From Anaerolineaceae bacterium (GTDB taxonomy: Bacteria; Chloroflexota; Anaerolineae; Anaerolineales; Anaerolineaceae), in the NCBI GenBank assembly GCA_029975475.1, contig JARKPB010000010.1:62001-126000 (forward strand): a DNA stretch of 64,000 nucleotides, given 5' to 3'. The notes below the pieces were generated by a model. That model did no database searches and was not told the DNA's origin. It saw nothing but the letters and a program-made list of their open reading frames with translations. Position 1 is the first letter of the stretch, and every line of letters starts with the position of its first letter. Shown here in pieces: positions 51,106 through 59,165 of the stretch. The position numbers were made by a program, and so were the translations under genes.

Positions 51106-52104
51106 TTACTTCCCGGCCAGCCAGCAGGCGGCCCAGTGGCCGGGCGCATGTTCAAGGAAGGGCGGTTCTTCCTGCCCGCAGCGTTCCACCGCAATTGGGC
51201 AGCGGGGATGGAAGCGGCAGCCCCTGGGCGGGTTGAGCGGGCTGGGCACGTCACCCTTCAAGATGGTGCGCTCGCGTTTTAATTCGGGGTCCGGGATGGG
51301 AATGGCTGACATCAACGCCCGGGTGTAGGGGTGCAGCGGGTGAAGGAAGAGCTCGTCGCGGGCGGCCAGCTCCACCATCTTGCCGAGGTACATCACCGCC
51401 ACGCGGTCGGAAATGTGTTCCACAACGCTCAGATTGTGGGCAATGAAGAGGTAGGTGAGTTCAAACTCTTCCTGCAGGTCTTTGAGCAGATTCAACACCT
51501 GAGATTGAATGGAGACATCCAGGGCGGAGACGGGCTCATCGCAGACGATGAATTTCGGACGCAGCGCCAGGGCGCGGGCGATGCCGATGCGCTGCCGCTG
51601 ACCGCCGGAAAATTCATGCGGATACCGGCGGGCGTGAAAATCTTCCAGCCCGACTTTATGGAGCATCTCACGCGCCAGATCGTAGCGGTCCTTCTTGTTG
51701 CCAACCTGATGGATCTGCAGCCCCTCCAGGACCGAATCGCCGATGGGCACGCGCGGATCCAGCGAAGCGTAAGGGTCTTGAAAGATAATCTGCATGTTGC
51801 GGCGGGCGGCTTTGAGGCGATCCCCTTTGAGCGCGAAGACATCTTCGCCGTTAAAAAACGCCTGGCCTGAAGTTGGTTCAATGAGCCGCAGGATGGTGCG
51901 CCCGATGGTGGTCTTTCCGCAGCCAGACTCACCCACCAGGCCAAGGGTTTCCCCGGCTTTGATAGCAAAAGAGACGTCGTCCACCGCCTGGACATGCGCC
52001 ACAACGCGCTGGAAGACTCCGGCCTTGACCGGAAAATATTTCTTCAGGTTTTTTACAACCAGCAAGTCCATTTTGCTATCCAGTGCGCCCGTCATTTGGC
52101 TCAT
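51106..52104 (-). CDS. Oligopeptide-type ABC transporter ATPase, DppF/OppF family
   Basis: 332 residues. [15 protein letters not shown] is Walker [11 protein letters not shown] is the Q-loop block, [32 protein letters not shown] gives signature and Walker B. The C-terminal extension [24 protein letters not shown] carries the Cys pattern of the oligo_HPY domain, an [Fe-S]-like Cys cluster in this family. Heterodimeric partner of the DppD-like ATPase encoded 24 bp upstream. Confidence 0.93.
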   Translation of the reverse strand: MSQMTGALDSKMDLLVVKNLKKYFPVKAGVFQRVVAHVQAVDDVSFAIKAGETLGLVGESGCGKTTIGRTILRLIEPTSGQAFFNGEDVFALKGDRLKAARRNMQIIFQDPYASLDPRVPIGDSVLEGLQIHQVGNKKDRYDLAREMLHKVGLEDFHARRYPHEFSGGQRQRIGIARALALRPKFIVCDEPVSALDVSIQSQVLNLLKDLQEEFELTYLFIAHNLSVVEHISDRVAVMYLGKMVELAARDELFLHPLHPYTRALMSAIPIPDPELKRERTILKGDVPSPLNPPRGCRFHPRCPIAVERCGQEEPPFLEHAPGHWAACWLAGK

Positions 52105-52128
52105 GCTTACCTCTTCGGATGGGATGCG

Positions 52129-53160
52129 TTAGAGTGTGACCGGCGCCCGGTGTTCTTCAGAATCCTGGTACAGCCAGCAGCGAACCGCGTGATCGGATTT
52201 CTCAATCAGATCCGGTTCAACTTCTTCGCAGATTTTTAAGCCGTATTTTTCGCGCGCCAGACAGCGCGGCGCGAAACGGCAGCCCGGGGGCAGATTGACC
52301 AGATTGGGGACGATCCCGGGGATGACTTCCAGCCGCTTGACCACCTTGCCCAGCACAGGAATGGACCCAATTAACCCCTGGGTATAAGGGTGGAGCGGTT
52401 TTTTGAACAATTCTTTGACCCCTGCCTGCTCAACCACGTGGCCGGCGTACATCACCGCCACGCGGTCCGCCATTTCGGCGATCACCCCGAGGTCGTGCGT
52501 GATCAAGATCACAGAAGTGTTCATTTGCTCGCGCAGTCCGCGCATCAAATCGAGAATCTGAGCCTGGATGGTAACATCCAGCGCGGTGGTCGGCTCATCC
52601 GCAATCAGCAGGCGCGGGCTGAGGGCCAGCGCCATGGCAATCATCACGCGCTGCGCCTGCCCGCCAGACATTTCATGCGGATACGCGTAGGCTTTTCGCT
52701 CAACATCCGGGATACCGACCTGGCGCAGCAGATCGAGCGCTTTTTGCCAGGCTTCTTTTTTCTTATAGCCCTTGTGGATCATCAACACTTCCGCCACCTG
52801 GTCGCCCACGCGGTAGACCGGGTTCAGGCTGGACTGGGGTTGTTGAAAAATCATGGAGATACGGTCGCCGCGCATCTTCACCATCTCGGCTTCGGGCAGT
52901 TTGAGCAGGTCTTTATTTTCAAACAGGATCGATCCTTCAATAATCCGGCCGGGCACCCCCACCAGGCGCATAATCGAAAGAGAGGTGACCGATTTGCCGC
53001 AGCCCGATTCACCGACCAGCCCCAGCACCTCGCCGGTGCGCACCGAGAAATCGACGCCATCCACCGCTTTGACCACCCCGTCTTCGGTGAAAAAATACGT
53101 TTTCAGGCCGCGAACCTCTAAAATGTTTTCATCCTGCGGTGAAGCGGCGGTAAGGTTCAT
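52129..53160 (-). CDS. Oligopeptide-type ABC transporter ATPase, DppD/OppD family
   Basis: 343 residues from the ATG at 53160 with GGAG before it; the open frame extends six codons further. [15 protein letters not shown] (Walker A), [17 protein letters not shown] (Q-loop), [17 protein letters not shown] (signature) and [14 protein letters not shown] (Walker B) are clear. C-terminal oligo_HPY segment [24 protein letters not shown] has the Cys pattern. First gene of the operon, divergent from the GntR-family gene. Confidence 0.93.
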   Translation of the reverse strand: MNLTAASPQDENILEVRGLKTYFFTEDGVVKAVDGVDFSVRTGEVLGLVGESGCGKSVTSLSIMRLVGVPGRIIEGSILFENKDLLKLPEAEMVKMRGDRISMIFQQPQSSLNPVYRVGDQVAEVLMIHKGYKKKEAWQKALDLLRQVGIPDVERKAYAYPHEMSGGQAQRVMIAMALALSPRLLIADEPTTALDVTIQAQILDLMRGLREQMNTSVILITHDLGVIAEMADRVAVMYAGHVVEQAGVKELFKKPLHPYTQGLIGSIPVLGKVVKRLEVIPGIVPNLVNLPPGCRFAPRCLAREKYGLKICEEVEPDLIEKSDHAVRCWLYQDSEEHRAPVTL

Positions 53161-53210
53161 GTACAGCTCCTGAAACAACCCATGGACTGATAAAGCGGAA
53201 TTAAGTTTTT

Positions 53211-53238
53211 ATTATGACAGTTTTTTGATGAATTACAA
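53211..53238 (-). promoter_or_regulatory. Promoter of the ABC transporter operon
   Basis: Minus strand: -35 TTGTAA (53238-53233), 16-bp spacer, -10 CATAAT (53216-53211) preceded by TGT. Predicted start near 53204, about 44 nt before dppD. Confidence 0.55.
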
Positions 53239-53254
53239 GTAGGAAAACAAAATG

Positions 53255-53267
53255 ATTGTCCGACAAT
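53255..53267. promoter_or_regulatory. FadR/GntR-type operator O1
   Basis: Perfect inverted repeat ATTGTC-C-GACAAT. Its core TTGTCCGACAA fits the FadR-subfamily consensus TNGTNNNACNA. It lies about 17 bp upstream of the transporter -35 box. Confidence 0.6.
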
Positions 53268-53364
53268 TGAATATTTTAAGGTTGGTGACTCATAGACAGG
53301 CCGGCAATCTTTAGTTTAACCCACAATTGTTTTTGCCTGTCAGAAAATGCGCGCTGAAATTTGC

Positions 53365-53392
53365 TTGCATTTCTAAAAAAGCGTGCTACGAT
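53365..53392 (+). promoter_or_regulatory. Promoter of the GntR/glycyl-radical enzyme operon
   Basis: -35 TTGCAT (53365-53370), 16-bp spacer, -10 TACGAT (53387-53392). Start near 53399. Confidence 0.55.
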
Positions 53393-53409
53393 AGAGATTA
53401 ACTGGCAGG

Positions 53410-53420
53410 TGGTATGACCA
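53410..53420. promoter_or_regulatory. FadR/GntR-type operator O2
   Basis: TGGTATGACCA is a TGGT/ACCA inverted repeat that fits TNGTNNNACNA. It sits about 10-20 nt downstream of the predicted start of the regulator gene, the position for autorepression. Confidence 0.5.
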
Positions 53421-53442
53421 GATTTCTTTTTCCGGCGGATGG

Positions 53443-54168
53443 ATGACCCCCACACTCCAGCCCTTACAAGTTCAATCCCTCAAACAGGCCTGCGTGGCGC
53501 GCCTGGAAGAATTCATCCTTTCCGGCGCGCTGCCGGCCGGCGAACGCCTGCCTTCTGAGCGCGACCTGGCCGCCAGCCTGAACATCAGCCGGCCCATTCT
53601 GCATGAGGCGCTGGTGGATCTGGCGAGTAAGGGGCTGGTCAGCATTCAGCCCAGGCGGGGGGTGTTTGTGAACGATTTCCGGGTGAACGGATCGGTGGCG
53701 ATCCTTTCATCCCTGATGTCTTACCAGGGCGGCCAGCTGGCGCCGGCCTTCATTGACAGCCTGATGGAAATGCGCCTGACGATGGAATGCGACACCGCGC
53801 GTCTGGCAGCGGAACGCCGCCGCCAGGAACACCTGGAGCGTTTGCACGCCTTGCTGGCGCGCGAAACCGCCGCCTCAATCAGCGACCCGGAAGACCTGAT
53901 TGAAACCGATTTCGCCTTCCATCTGGAGATCGCCCTGGCATCCGGCAATCAGGTTTACCCGCTGATCATCAACTCGTTTAAAAGCGTTTATACAAGCCTG
54001 ACCGGGCAGTTTTTTCACGCCTACGCCGGCACGCCTGTGCTGGTGGAAGTTTCAAAATTTCACCACCGGCTGGTTCAAGCCGTCGAAAAACAGGATAGCG
54101 CGCAGGCGGAGGCGGTCATGCGCGAGATGCTGGTTCACGGTGAAGTCCATTTGAAAGGAGCTGTCTGA
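53443..54168 (+). CDS. GntR-family (FCD, FadR subfamily) transcriptional regulator
   Basis: 241 residues. N-terminal winged helix: LPSERDLAASLNISRPILHEALVDLASKGLVSIQPRRG is a full GntR recognition region. Residues ~90-235 form an all-helical FCD ligand domain, with the metal-ligand Asp/His positions in ETDFAFHLEIALASGN and FHHRLVQAVEKQD. FCD regulators respond to carboxylates or other small organic acids. Overlaps the glycyl-radical enzyme start by one base and faces the ABC transporter operon, so it most likely controls both. Start codon at 53443 has no strong ribosome site. Confidence 0.9.
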   Translation: MTPTLQPLQVQSLKQACVARLEEFILSGALPAGERLPSERDLAASLNISRPILHEALVDLASKGLVSIQPRRGVFVNDFRVNGSVAILSSLMSYQGGQLAPAFIDSLMEMRLTMECDTARLAAERRRQEHLERLHALLARETAASISDPEDLIETDFAFHLEIALASGNQVYPLIINSFKSVYTSLTGQFFHAYAGTPVLVEVSKFHHRLVQAVEKQDSAQAEAVMREMLVHGEVHLKGAV

Positions 54169-56681
54169 TGTGCGCCCCAACCCTCGAAAAACCCAAGTAT
54201 GCGATTAAAGAGCCGCGCAATCTCTCGCCGCGCATTCAATGGCTGAGAGATTACTACTTCCAGGGTGTGAAACGGAAATGGAACAACGAGTTTACCTCCT
54301 GGACAACCGGAACGCCCTGGGACTTTCAGTTCAACGAAGCCTCTTTTTACATCGTTCCTGAGACATACGCCTTTCTGACGACCTTTACCTCTTCGTTCCG
54401 GCAGACCGCCTACCCGGTCGCGCTGCACCCGGATTTCTGGCGCTGGAGTCTGCCCGAACGGCGCGCCTGGTTTGTGCGCGAGGTGATGGTGCATTATCTG
54501 CCCAAGGAAATACTGCCGGGCGACCTGCTGGCCGGGGCGCGCTTCAATATTCTAGCCTCCTGCTGTTTAACTGAGAAAGAAGCCGCGGAATATAACCGTT
54601 TGGTGCACGGCAAAGACGGCTGCCGCGCAGCCATGCTCTGGCTGCACAATCACGGCTACGGCAACGCCGGCGCGACCAGCGGCCATCTGGTTCCCGATTA
54701 CGCGCGCGTGATTGAAAAAGGCTGGAAAGACATTTACGCGGAGCTGGAAGCGCTTTACGCGGAATTGACCGAAGATGAGAAAAAATCTGCCCGCGGCGGG
54801 CAGCTGCGCGCGATGATGACCGCCGCGACCATGCCGCGCGACCTGGCGGCGGAATACAGCCGGCTGTGCGCCAGCCTGGCAGAAACCGAAAGCGACCCGG
54901 CGCGTAAAGCCGAGCTGGAACAGATGGCTGCCAACCTGACGCGCGTTCCCTGGGAGCCGGCGGAAACCTTCTGGGAGGCGGTCCAATCCCTGTGGCTGAC
55001 CCACATGCTGGTGATGAGCGACGAGGGCTACCCGGGACCGGGCGATTCTTTCGGCCGCGTGGATCAATATCTTTACCCGGCCTGGCAGCGCTCGATCGCC
55101 GCGGGTATGGATCCGGAATTTGGCAAGGAAATCCTGAAATGCTTCTGGGTTCACGCCAATACCGCCTATGACGCCATGATCCGCACCGGCGGAAATCAGG
55201 GCATCACCGCCGGTTACGGACAGCTGATCACCCTTTCCGGCATGGGAGCGGGGGGCAAAGACCTGACCAACGACCTGACCTACGCCATCCTGGACGTGAT
55301 TGACGAGATGTCGCCCATTCTGGAACCGAAGCCCAACGTGCGCCTGCACCGCGGCAGCCCGGAAGCGCTGCTTGACCGGGTGGTGGAGATGATCGCTAAC
55401 AGCCAGGGCGCCCCGTTTTTGCTCAATTTTGACGAACGCTCGATAGCCGGGATGCTGCTTCAGGCGCGCAAAGCCGGGGTAGAAGATCTGATTCGCCCGG
55501 ACAACGTGCACGAATACGCGCCCGTGGGCTGTCTGGAAAACACCATGGTCGGCAACGACCGCTCCGGCACGGTGGACAACAATCTCAATCTGCTCAAGGC
55601 GGTTGAACTGGCGCTCACCGGCGGCTATGATCTCATCCCCTACACCGACCCGATGACCGGGATCACCGAGAAAGCGGTCCGCCACGGGCCGGATACCGGT
55701 TCAGCGGAGAGTCTGACCACCTGGGATCAGTTCTGGGAAGCTTACGCGGCGCAGACGCGCTATATCATCGGCAAAATGGTCGAAGTTTATGAAACCTCCG
55801 AAGCGGTTCGGGCGCGGTTTAACCCCACCCCTTACCTTTCCTGTCTGGTGCGCGGGTGCGCGCAAAAGGGTCTGGACGTTACCGCCGGCGGCGCGGAGCT
55901 TTCTTTCACCACCCTCGAAGCGGTCACCTACGCCACCACCGTTGATTCGCTCCTGGCGGTTAAGTACCTGGTCTATGACCGCAAGGTGTGCAGCCTGCCC
56001 GAACTGGTCCAGGCGCTGCGCGACAACTGGGTCGGTCACGAAAAACTGCAGGCGCTGGCGCTGAACAAAGCGCCCAAATACGGGCGCGATGACGATGAAG
56101 CGGACGCGCTGGCTTACCGGGTCATGGAACTGTGGACGGAGGAAACCTGGAAGCATAAAACCCGCTCCACCAACCGCCAGTTCCGCCCGGGGATGTTGAG
56201 CTGGAATTACTGGATCGCCTATTCCGATATCCTCCCGGCCAGCCCGGATGGACGCCCGAAGGGAAAATTCCTTTCCAACGCGCTCTGCCCTTCCAACGGC
56301 GCGGACATCAACGGGCCGACAGCCAACGTCAACTCGGTGGGTAAAGCCCTGGGCGGAAAAGGCGAGCCGGGCGACTGGCAGGACTACCGCAACCTGCTGC
56401 CCAACGGAGGCAGCCACACCATCACCTTTAATCCGTCCATCCTGCGCGGGGCTGAACACCGCGACCGATTTAAGGCATTTCTGCGCGGATATATTGAAAA
56501 CGGCGGCACTGCCCTGCAGGTCAACATGCTGGATGCCGAGATGCTGCGCGACGCCCAGCACCACCCTGAAAATTACCGCCATTTACTGGTGCGCGTCACC
56601 GGGTATAACGCCTACTTCACCACCATCGGCAAGGAACTGCAGGATGAGATCATCGCCCGCGAAAGCCATCAGATGAGGTGA
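54168..56681 (+). CDS. Glycyl radical enzyme (PFL-like family, substrate unknown)
   Basis: 837 residues, the normal length. The C-terminus has LLVRVTGYNAYF with the radical-bearing Gly812, and residues 452-459 (PVGCLENT) give the catalytic Cys455 and the Glu457 of the G-C-x-E motif used by dehydratases, lyases and decarboxylases; pyruvate formate-lyase has Cys-Cys instead, and benzylsuccinate synthases lack this Glu. Other family blocks: GHLVPDYARVIEKG, PFLLNFDE and FNPSILRGAEH. The gene is followed at 6 bp by its activase. Divergent transporter and FCD regulator suggest an imported organic compound as substrate. It is not clearly a CutC, HypD, glycerol or isethionate enzyme from what I can see. 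Confidence 0.88.
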   Translation: MCAPTLEKPKYAIKEPRNLSPRIQWLRDYYFQGVKRKWNNEFTSWTTGTPWDFQFNEASFYIVPETYAFLTTFTSSFRQTAYPVALHPDFWRWSLPERRAWFVREVMVHYLPKEILPGDLLAGARFNILASCCLTEKEAAEYNRLVHGKDGCRAAMLWLHNHGYGNAGATSGHLVPDYARVIEKGWKDIYAELEALYAELTEDEKKSARGGQLRAMMTAATMPRDLAAEYSRLCASLAETESDPARKAELEQMAANLTRVPWEPAETFWEAVQSLWLTHMLVMSDEGYPGPGDSFGRVDQYLYPAWQRSIAAGMDPEFGKEILKCFWVHANTAYDAMIRTGGNQGITAGYGQLITLSGMGAGGKDLTNDLTYAILDVIDEMSPILEPKPNVRLHRGSPEALLDRVVEMIANSQGAPFLLNFDERSIAGMLLQARKAGVEDLIRPDNVHEYAPVGCLENTMVGNDRSGTVDNNLNLLKAVELALTGGYDLIPYTDPMTGITEKAVRHGPDTGSAESLTTWDQFWEAYAAQTRYIIGKMVEVYETSEAVRARFNPTPYLSCLVRGCAQKGLDVTAGGAELSFTTLEAVTYATTVDSLLAVKYLVYDRKVCSLPELVQALRDNWVGHEKLQALALNKAPKYGRDDDEADALAYRVMELWTEETWKHKTRSTNRQFRPGMLSWNYWIAYSDILPASPDGRPKGKFLSNALCPSNGADINGPTANVNSVGKALGGKGEPGDWQDYRNLLPNGGSHTITFNPSILRGAEHRDRFKAFLRGYIENGGTALQVNMLDAEMLRDAQHHPENYRHLLVRVTGYNAYFTTIGKELQDEIIARESHQMR

Positions 56682-56687
56682 GTCTGG

Positions 56688-57644
56688 ATGTCCGGTATCG
56701 GCGGCACTATTCTGCATCTTCAACGCCTCTCCACCGAGGATGGGCCGGGAATCCGCACGACCGTCTTTCTGAAAGGCTGCCCGCTGCGCTGCGCCTGGTG
56801 CCACAACCCGGAAAGCATCGCCCGCTATCCGCAGGTGCACTGGATTCAAAACCGCTGTATCGGCTGCAACACCTGCCTGGAAGCCTGCCCGCGCGGGGGG
56901 CTGCGGCGCGGTGAAACCGGGTTGATCATCGACCGAGCGGTCTGCCAGGGATGCGGCAGCTGCGCTGAAGCCTGCCCGGCCGGGGCGCTGGAAGTGCTGG
57001 GACGCGCGGTGCAGGCGGACGACCTGGTGGAAGAATTGTTGAAAGACCGGGCGTATTATGAAAAATCCGGCGGCGGGGTCACCCTCTCCGGCGGAGAACC
57101 AACCCTGCAGCCCGAGTTCAGCGCCGAAGTGTTCCGCCTGCTGCGCGGCGCGGGTATATCCACCGCTCTGGATACCTGCGGCCTGTGCGGGCAGGCAACC
57201 CTGGCTGACCTGCTGCCGCGCTGCGATCTGGTTTTATACGACCTGAAATTGTTAGACAGCCGTCAGCACCGCCAGTTTACCGGCGCGGACAACCAGCGCA
57301 TTCTGGAGAATCTGACCTGGCTTTGCGGTCAGCTGGCTCGCGAAGGCGGGGCGCGCCTGTGGATCCGCACTCCGCTGATTCCCCGCGCGACTTTTTTGGA
57401 AGAAAATATTCGCGGGATCAGCGCCTGGCTGGCAGATCACACCCTCGGTCAGGTCGAACGCTGGGAACTGTGCGCCTTCAACAACCTGTGCCGCGATAAA
57501 TACGCGCGGCTGGATATGGACTGGGAATTTGCCGCGGACGGATTGATGCGCGCGGATGAACTGGCGCAGGCCGGCGAATGGGCAGCGCAGGGCGGTTTTG
57601 ACCGCGCGCGCACCTTTGTCACCGGCGCGGCGCGGATGGAATAA
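56688..57644 (+). CDS. Glycyl-radical enzyme activating protein (radical SAM)
   Basis: 318 residues. GCPLRCAWCHNPES is the CxxxCxxC motif (C31, C35, C38) that binds the SAM cluster. Two further ferredoxin-like clusters follow: CIGCNTCLEACP (57-67) and CQGCGSCAEACP (86-96), as in activases of dehydratase-type enzymes (PFL activase has none). SGGEPTLQPEFSAE and ALDTCG are later family motifs. It abstracts hydrogen from Gly812 of the enzyme encoded just before. Confidence 0.95.
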   Translation: MSGIGGTILHLQRLSTEDGPGIRTTVFLKGCPLRCAWCHNPESIARYPQVHWIQNRCIGCNTCLEACPRGGLRRGETGLIIDRAVCQGCGSCAEACPAGALEVLGRAVQADDLVEELLKDRAYYEKSGGGVTLSGGEPTLQPEFSAEVFRLLRGAGISTALDTCGLCGQATLADLLPRCDLVLYDLKLLDSRQHRQFTGADNQRILENLTWLCGQLAREGGARLWIRTPLIPRATFLEENIRGISAWLADHTLGQVERWELCAFNNLCRDKYARLDMDWEFAADGLMRADELAQAGEWAAQGGFDRARTFVTGAARME

Positions 57645-57667
57645 CTGTTAACCAGAAGGAGCGAGCC

Positions 57668-58507
57668 ATGCTGACTGAATTTTCAGAAGCCGACATTCGA
57701 TCATTTGAACCCGAACTTAAAATCGGCCTGCTGGCCACGATTAATCCGCAGGGGCTGCCGCACCTGACCCTGATTTCGAGCATCAAAGCCGGTTCGCCCA
57801 CCACCCTCACCTGGGGGCAGTTTACCGAAGGGGTCAGCAAGCAGCACGTGCGCGAGAATCCCAAAACCGGCTGGCTGGTGATGTCGCTGGCGCGCGATCT
57901 GTGGCGCGGTAAAGCGGTCTGGACTCACGCCGCGAAATCAGGGCCGGATTTCGACTGGTACAACAATATTCCCATGTTCCGCTACAACGCGTACTTTGGC
58001 ATCCACACCGTGCATTACATGGATCTGGTGGAACACACCGGCAAGGGAGCGCTGCCGATGAACCGGATCATCTTTGCCGCGGTTCGCAGCATGATTGCGC
58101 GCACGCTCTCACCGGCGCGCGGGAGCGGTCAGGTCTTTAATGCCTGGACGCGGGCTTTCTTCAGCAAACTGGACAACCTCAAGTTTCTGGCGTATGTGCA
58201 ATCCGATGGTTTTCCGCAGATCATTCCGCTGATTCAGGCGCAGGCGGACGGCGGAGACAGGCTGATCTTTTCCACCGGCGCCTACGGCGACGAACTGCGG
58301 CAGATTCCGGCTGGAACACCGGTGGCGGTACTGGGGATGGCATTAACCATGGAGGATGTGCTGGTGCGCGGCAAATTTGGGGGGCTGCGCCGCAGGGCGG
58401 GGCTGGAATGCGGGTCGGTGACGGTGAATTGGGTTTATAACCCGATGCCGCCCAAACCGCAGCAAATTTACCCGCCGCTGGAGCTGCGCGCGGTTACAGA
58501 ATTTTAG
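57668..58507 (+). CDS. PNPOx-like (pyridoxamine 5'-phosphate oxidase family) flavin-binding protein
   Basis: 279 residues; CAGAAGGAGCG before the ATG, 23 bp after the activase. KIGLLATINPQGLPHLTLIS is the split-barrel N-strand motif; a second similar half starts near residue 178 (LAYVQSDGFPQIIPLIQAQ), so the chain carries two split barrels. Most such proteins bind FMN or F420. It is the last gene of the glycyl-radical operon and may handle a product or protect the oxygen-sensitive enzyme; this is a guess from position. Confidence 0.75.
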   Translation: MLTEFSEADIRSFEPELKIGLLATINPQGLPHLTLISSIKAGSPTTLTWGQFTEGVSKQHVRENPKTGWLVMSLARDLWRGKAVWTHAAKSGPDFDWYNNIPMFRYNAYFGIHTVHYMDLVEHTGKGALPMNRIIFAAVRSMIARTLSPARGSGQVFNAWTRAFFSKLDNLKFLAYVQSDGFPQIIPLIQAQADGGDRLIFSTGAYGDELRQIPAGTPVAVLGMALTMEDVLVRGKFGGLRRRAGLECGSVTVNWVYNPMPPKPQQIYPPLELRAVTEF

Positions 58508-58516
58508 CCATCCACC

Positions 58517-58592
58517 GCGGGCGTGAAGGGAGCGCCCGCAGGCGCGCGGTGAGGGGCTGTTCTCCTGGGGCAAAGAACCTGCCCCTCACCGC
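58517..58592 (+). terminator. Double hairpin at the end of the glycyl-radical operon
   Basis: First hairpin GCGGGCG / CGCCCGC (58517-58523, 58533-58539). Second, larger: GCGGTGAGGGGC / GCCCCTCACCGC (58546-58557, 58581-58592), extended by GTTCT/AGAAC inside. T-rich stretch follows at about 58610. Likely termination zone of the operon. Confidence 0.6.
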
Positions 58593-58623
58593 AAATTTCC
58601 GGATAGCGATTTTTTTATGTTCA

Positions 58624-58632
58624 TGCTATAAT
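58624..58632 (+). promoter_or_regulatory. Extended -10 promoter of the RRM protein gene
   Basis: TGC-TATAAT, an extended -10 with perfect hexamer, start near 58639. The leader is then about 120 nt, much longer than for other genes here. Confidence 0.7.
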
Positions 58633-58635
58633 CAC

Positions 58636-58759
58636 TGCGTCGTCTGATCTCACCTCGGTTGTGGACTGCAGCTTGGTTTATGGTTCGGCCTCGACGCACG
58701 GTGGAAGATCAATTTCAATTTTTTTCGTTTGGTGAAGAACCAGGAGAGAGTAATTTCGT
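58636..58759 (+). promoter_or_regulatory. Long structured 5' leader of the RRM gene
   Basis: A 7-bp closing stem TGCGTCG / CGACGCA (58636-58642, 58692-58698) surrounds a ~50-nt domain; then a U-rich, weakly structured stretch (58712-58730, with a T7 run) leads to the ribosome site AGGAGAGAG. Such leaders in cold-shock and RNA-binding protein genes control translation, possibly by the protein itself or by temperature. Confidence 0.5.
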
Positions 58760-59044
58760 ATGAACATCTATGTTGGAAACCTGCCTTTTGCTGCATCCGA
58801 GGATGAGGTTCGCGATCTGTTCGCCACGTACGGCGAGGTAACTTCGGTTGCCATGATCAAAGACAAGCTGACCGGCAAGCCACGCGGTTTCGGGTTTGTT
58901 GAGATGGCCAATGACGGCGATGCCGCCAAGGCGATCTCTGCCCTGAACGGCAAGGACTTCAAAGGCCGCGGTCTGGTGGTTAACGAAGCCCGCCCGCGCG
59001 AAGACAAACCCCGCGCTGGCTTCGACCGCCGCCGCAGCTGGTAA
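58760..59044 (+). CDS. RNA-binding protein with one RRM domain
   Basis: 94 residues. RNP2 IYVGNL (3-8) and RNP1 KPRGFGFVEM (about 45-54) bind single-stranded RNA; the tail has Arg-rich FDRRRSW. Bacterial RRM proteins of this size (cyanobacterial Rbp type) are often cold-induced and abundant. Clear AGGAGAGAG ribosome site, strong own terminator. Confidence 0.93.
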   Translation: MNIYVGNLPFAASEDEVRDLFATYGEVTSVAMIKDKLTGKPRGFGFVEMANDGDAAKAISALNGKDFKGRGLVVNEARPREDKPRAGFDRRRSW

Positions 59045-59062
59045 TCACAGCTCAACCAACGA

Positions 59063-59094
59063 AAATCCGGAACAGCACGGTTCCGGATTTTTTT
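59063..59094 (+). terminator. Intrinsic terminator of the RRM gene
   Basis: 11-bp stem AAATCCGGAAC / GTTCCGGATTT, 6-nt loop, then TTTTA. Starts 18 nt after the stop. Confidence 0.9.
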
Positions 59095-59113
59095 ATTTCA
59101 GCCAGCAGGCGGT

Positions 59114-59145
59114 AAAAAACGGGGCGAACCAGGTGGCTCGCCCCG
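59114..59145 (-). terminator. Intrinsic terminator of the large subtilase gene
   Basis: Minus strand: CGGGGCGAGCC / GGTTCGCCCCG (59145-59135 with 59130-59120) with one mismatch and 4-nt loop, followed by TTTTTT (59119-59114). 21 nt after the stop. Confidence 0.85.
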
Positions 59146-59165
59146 ATTTGCAGTCGCAGGTCGGA

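Noticed and set aside
54567-56582. Two long minus-strand frames antisense to the glycyl-radical enzyme
   Set aside because: No family features, and the sense frame carries GCLE and GY radical motifs.
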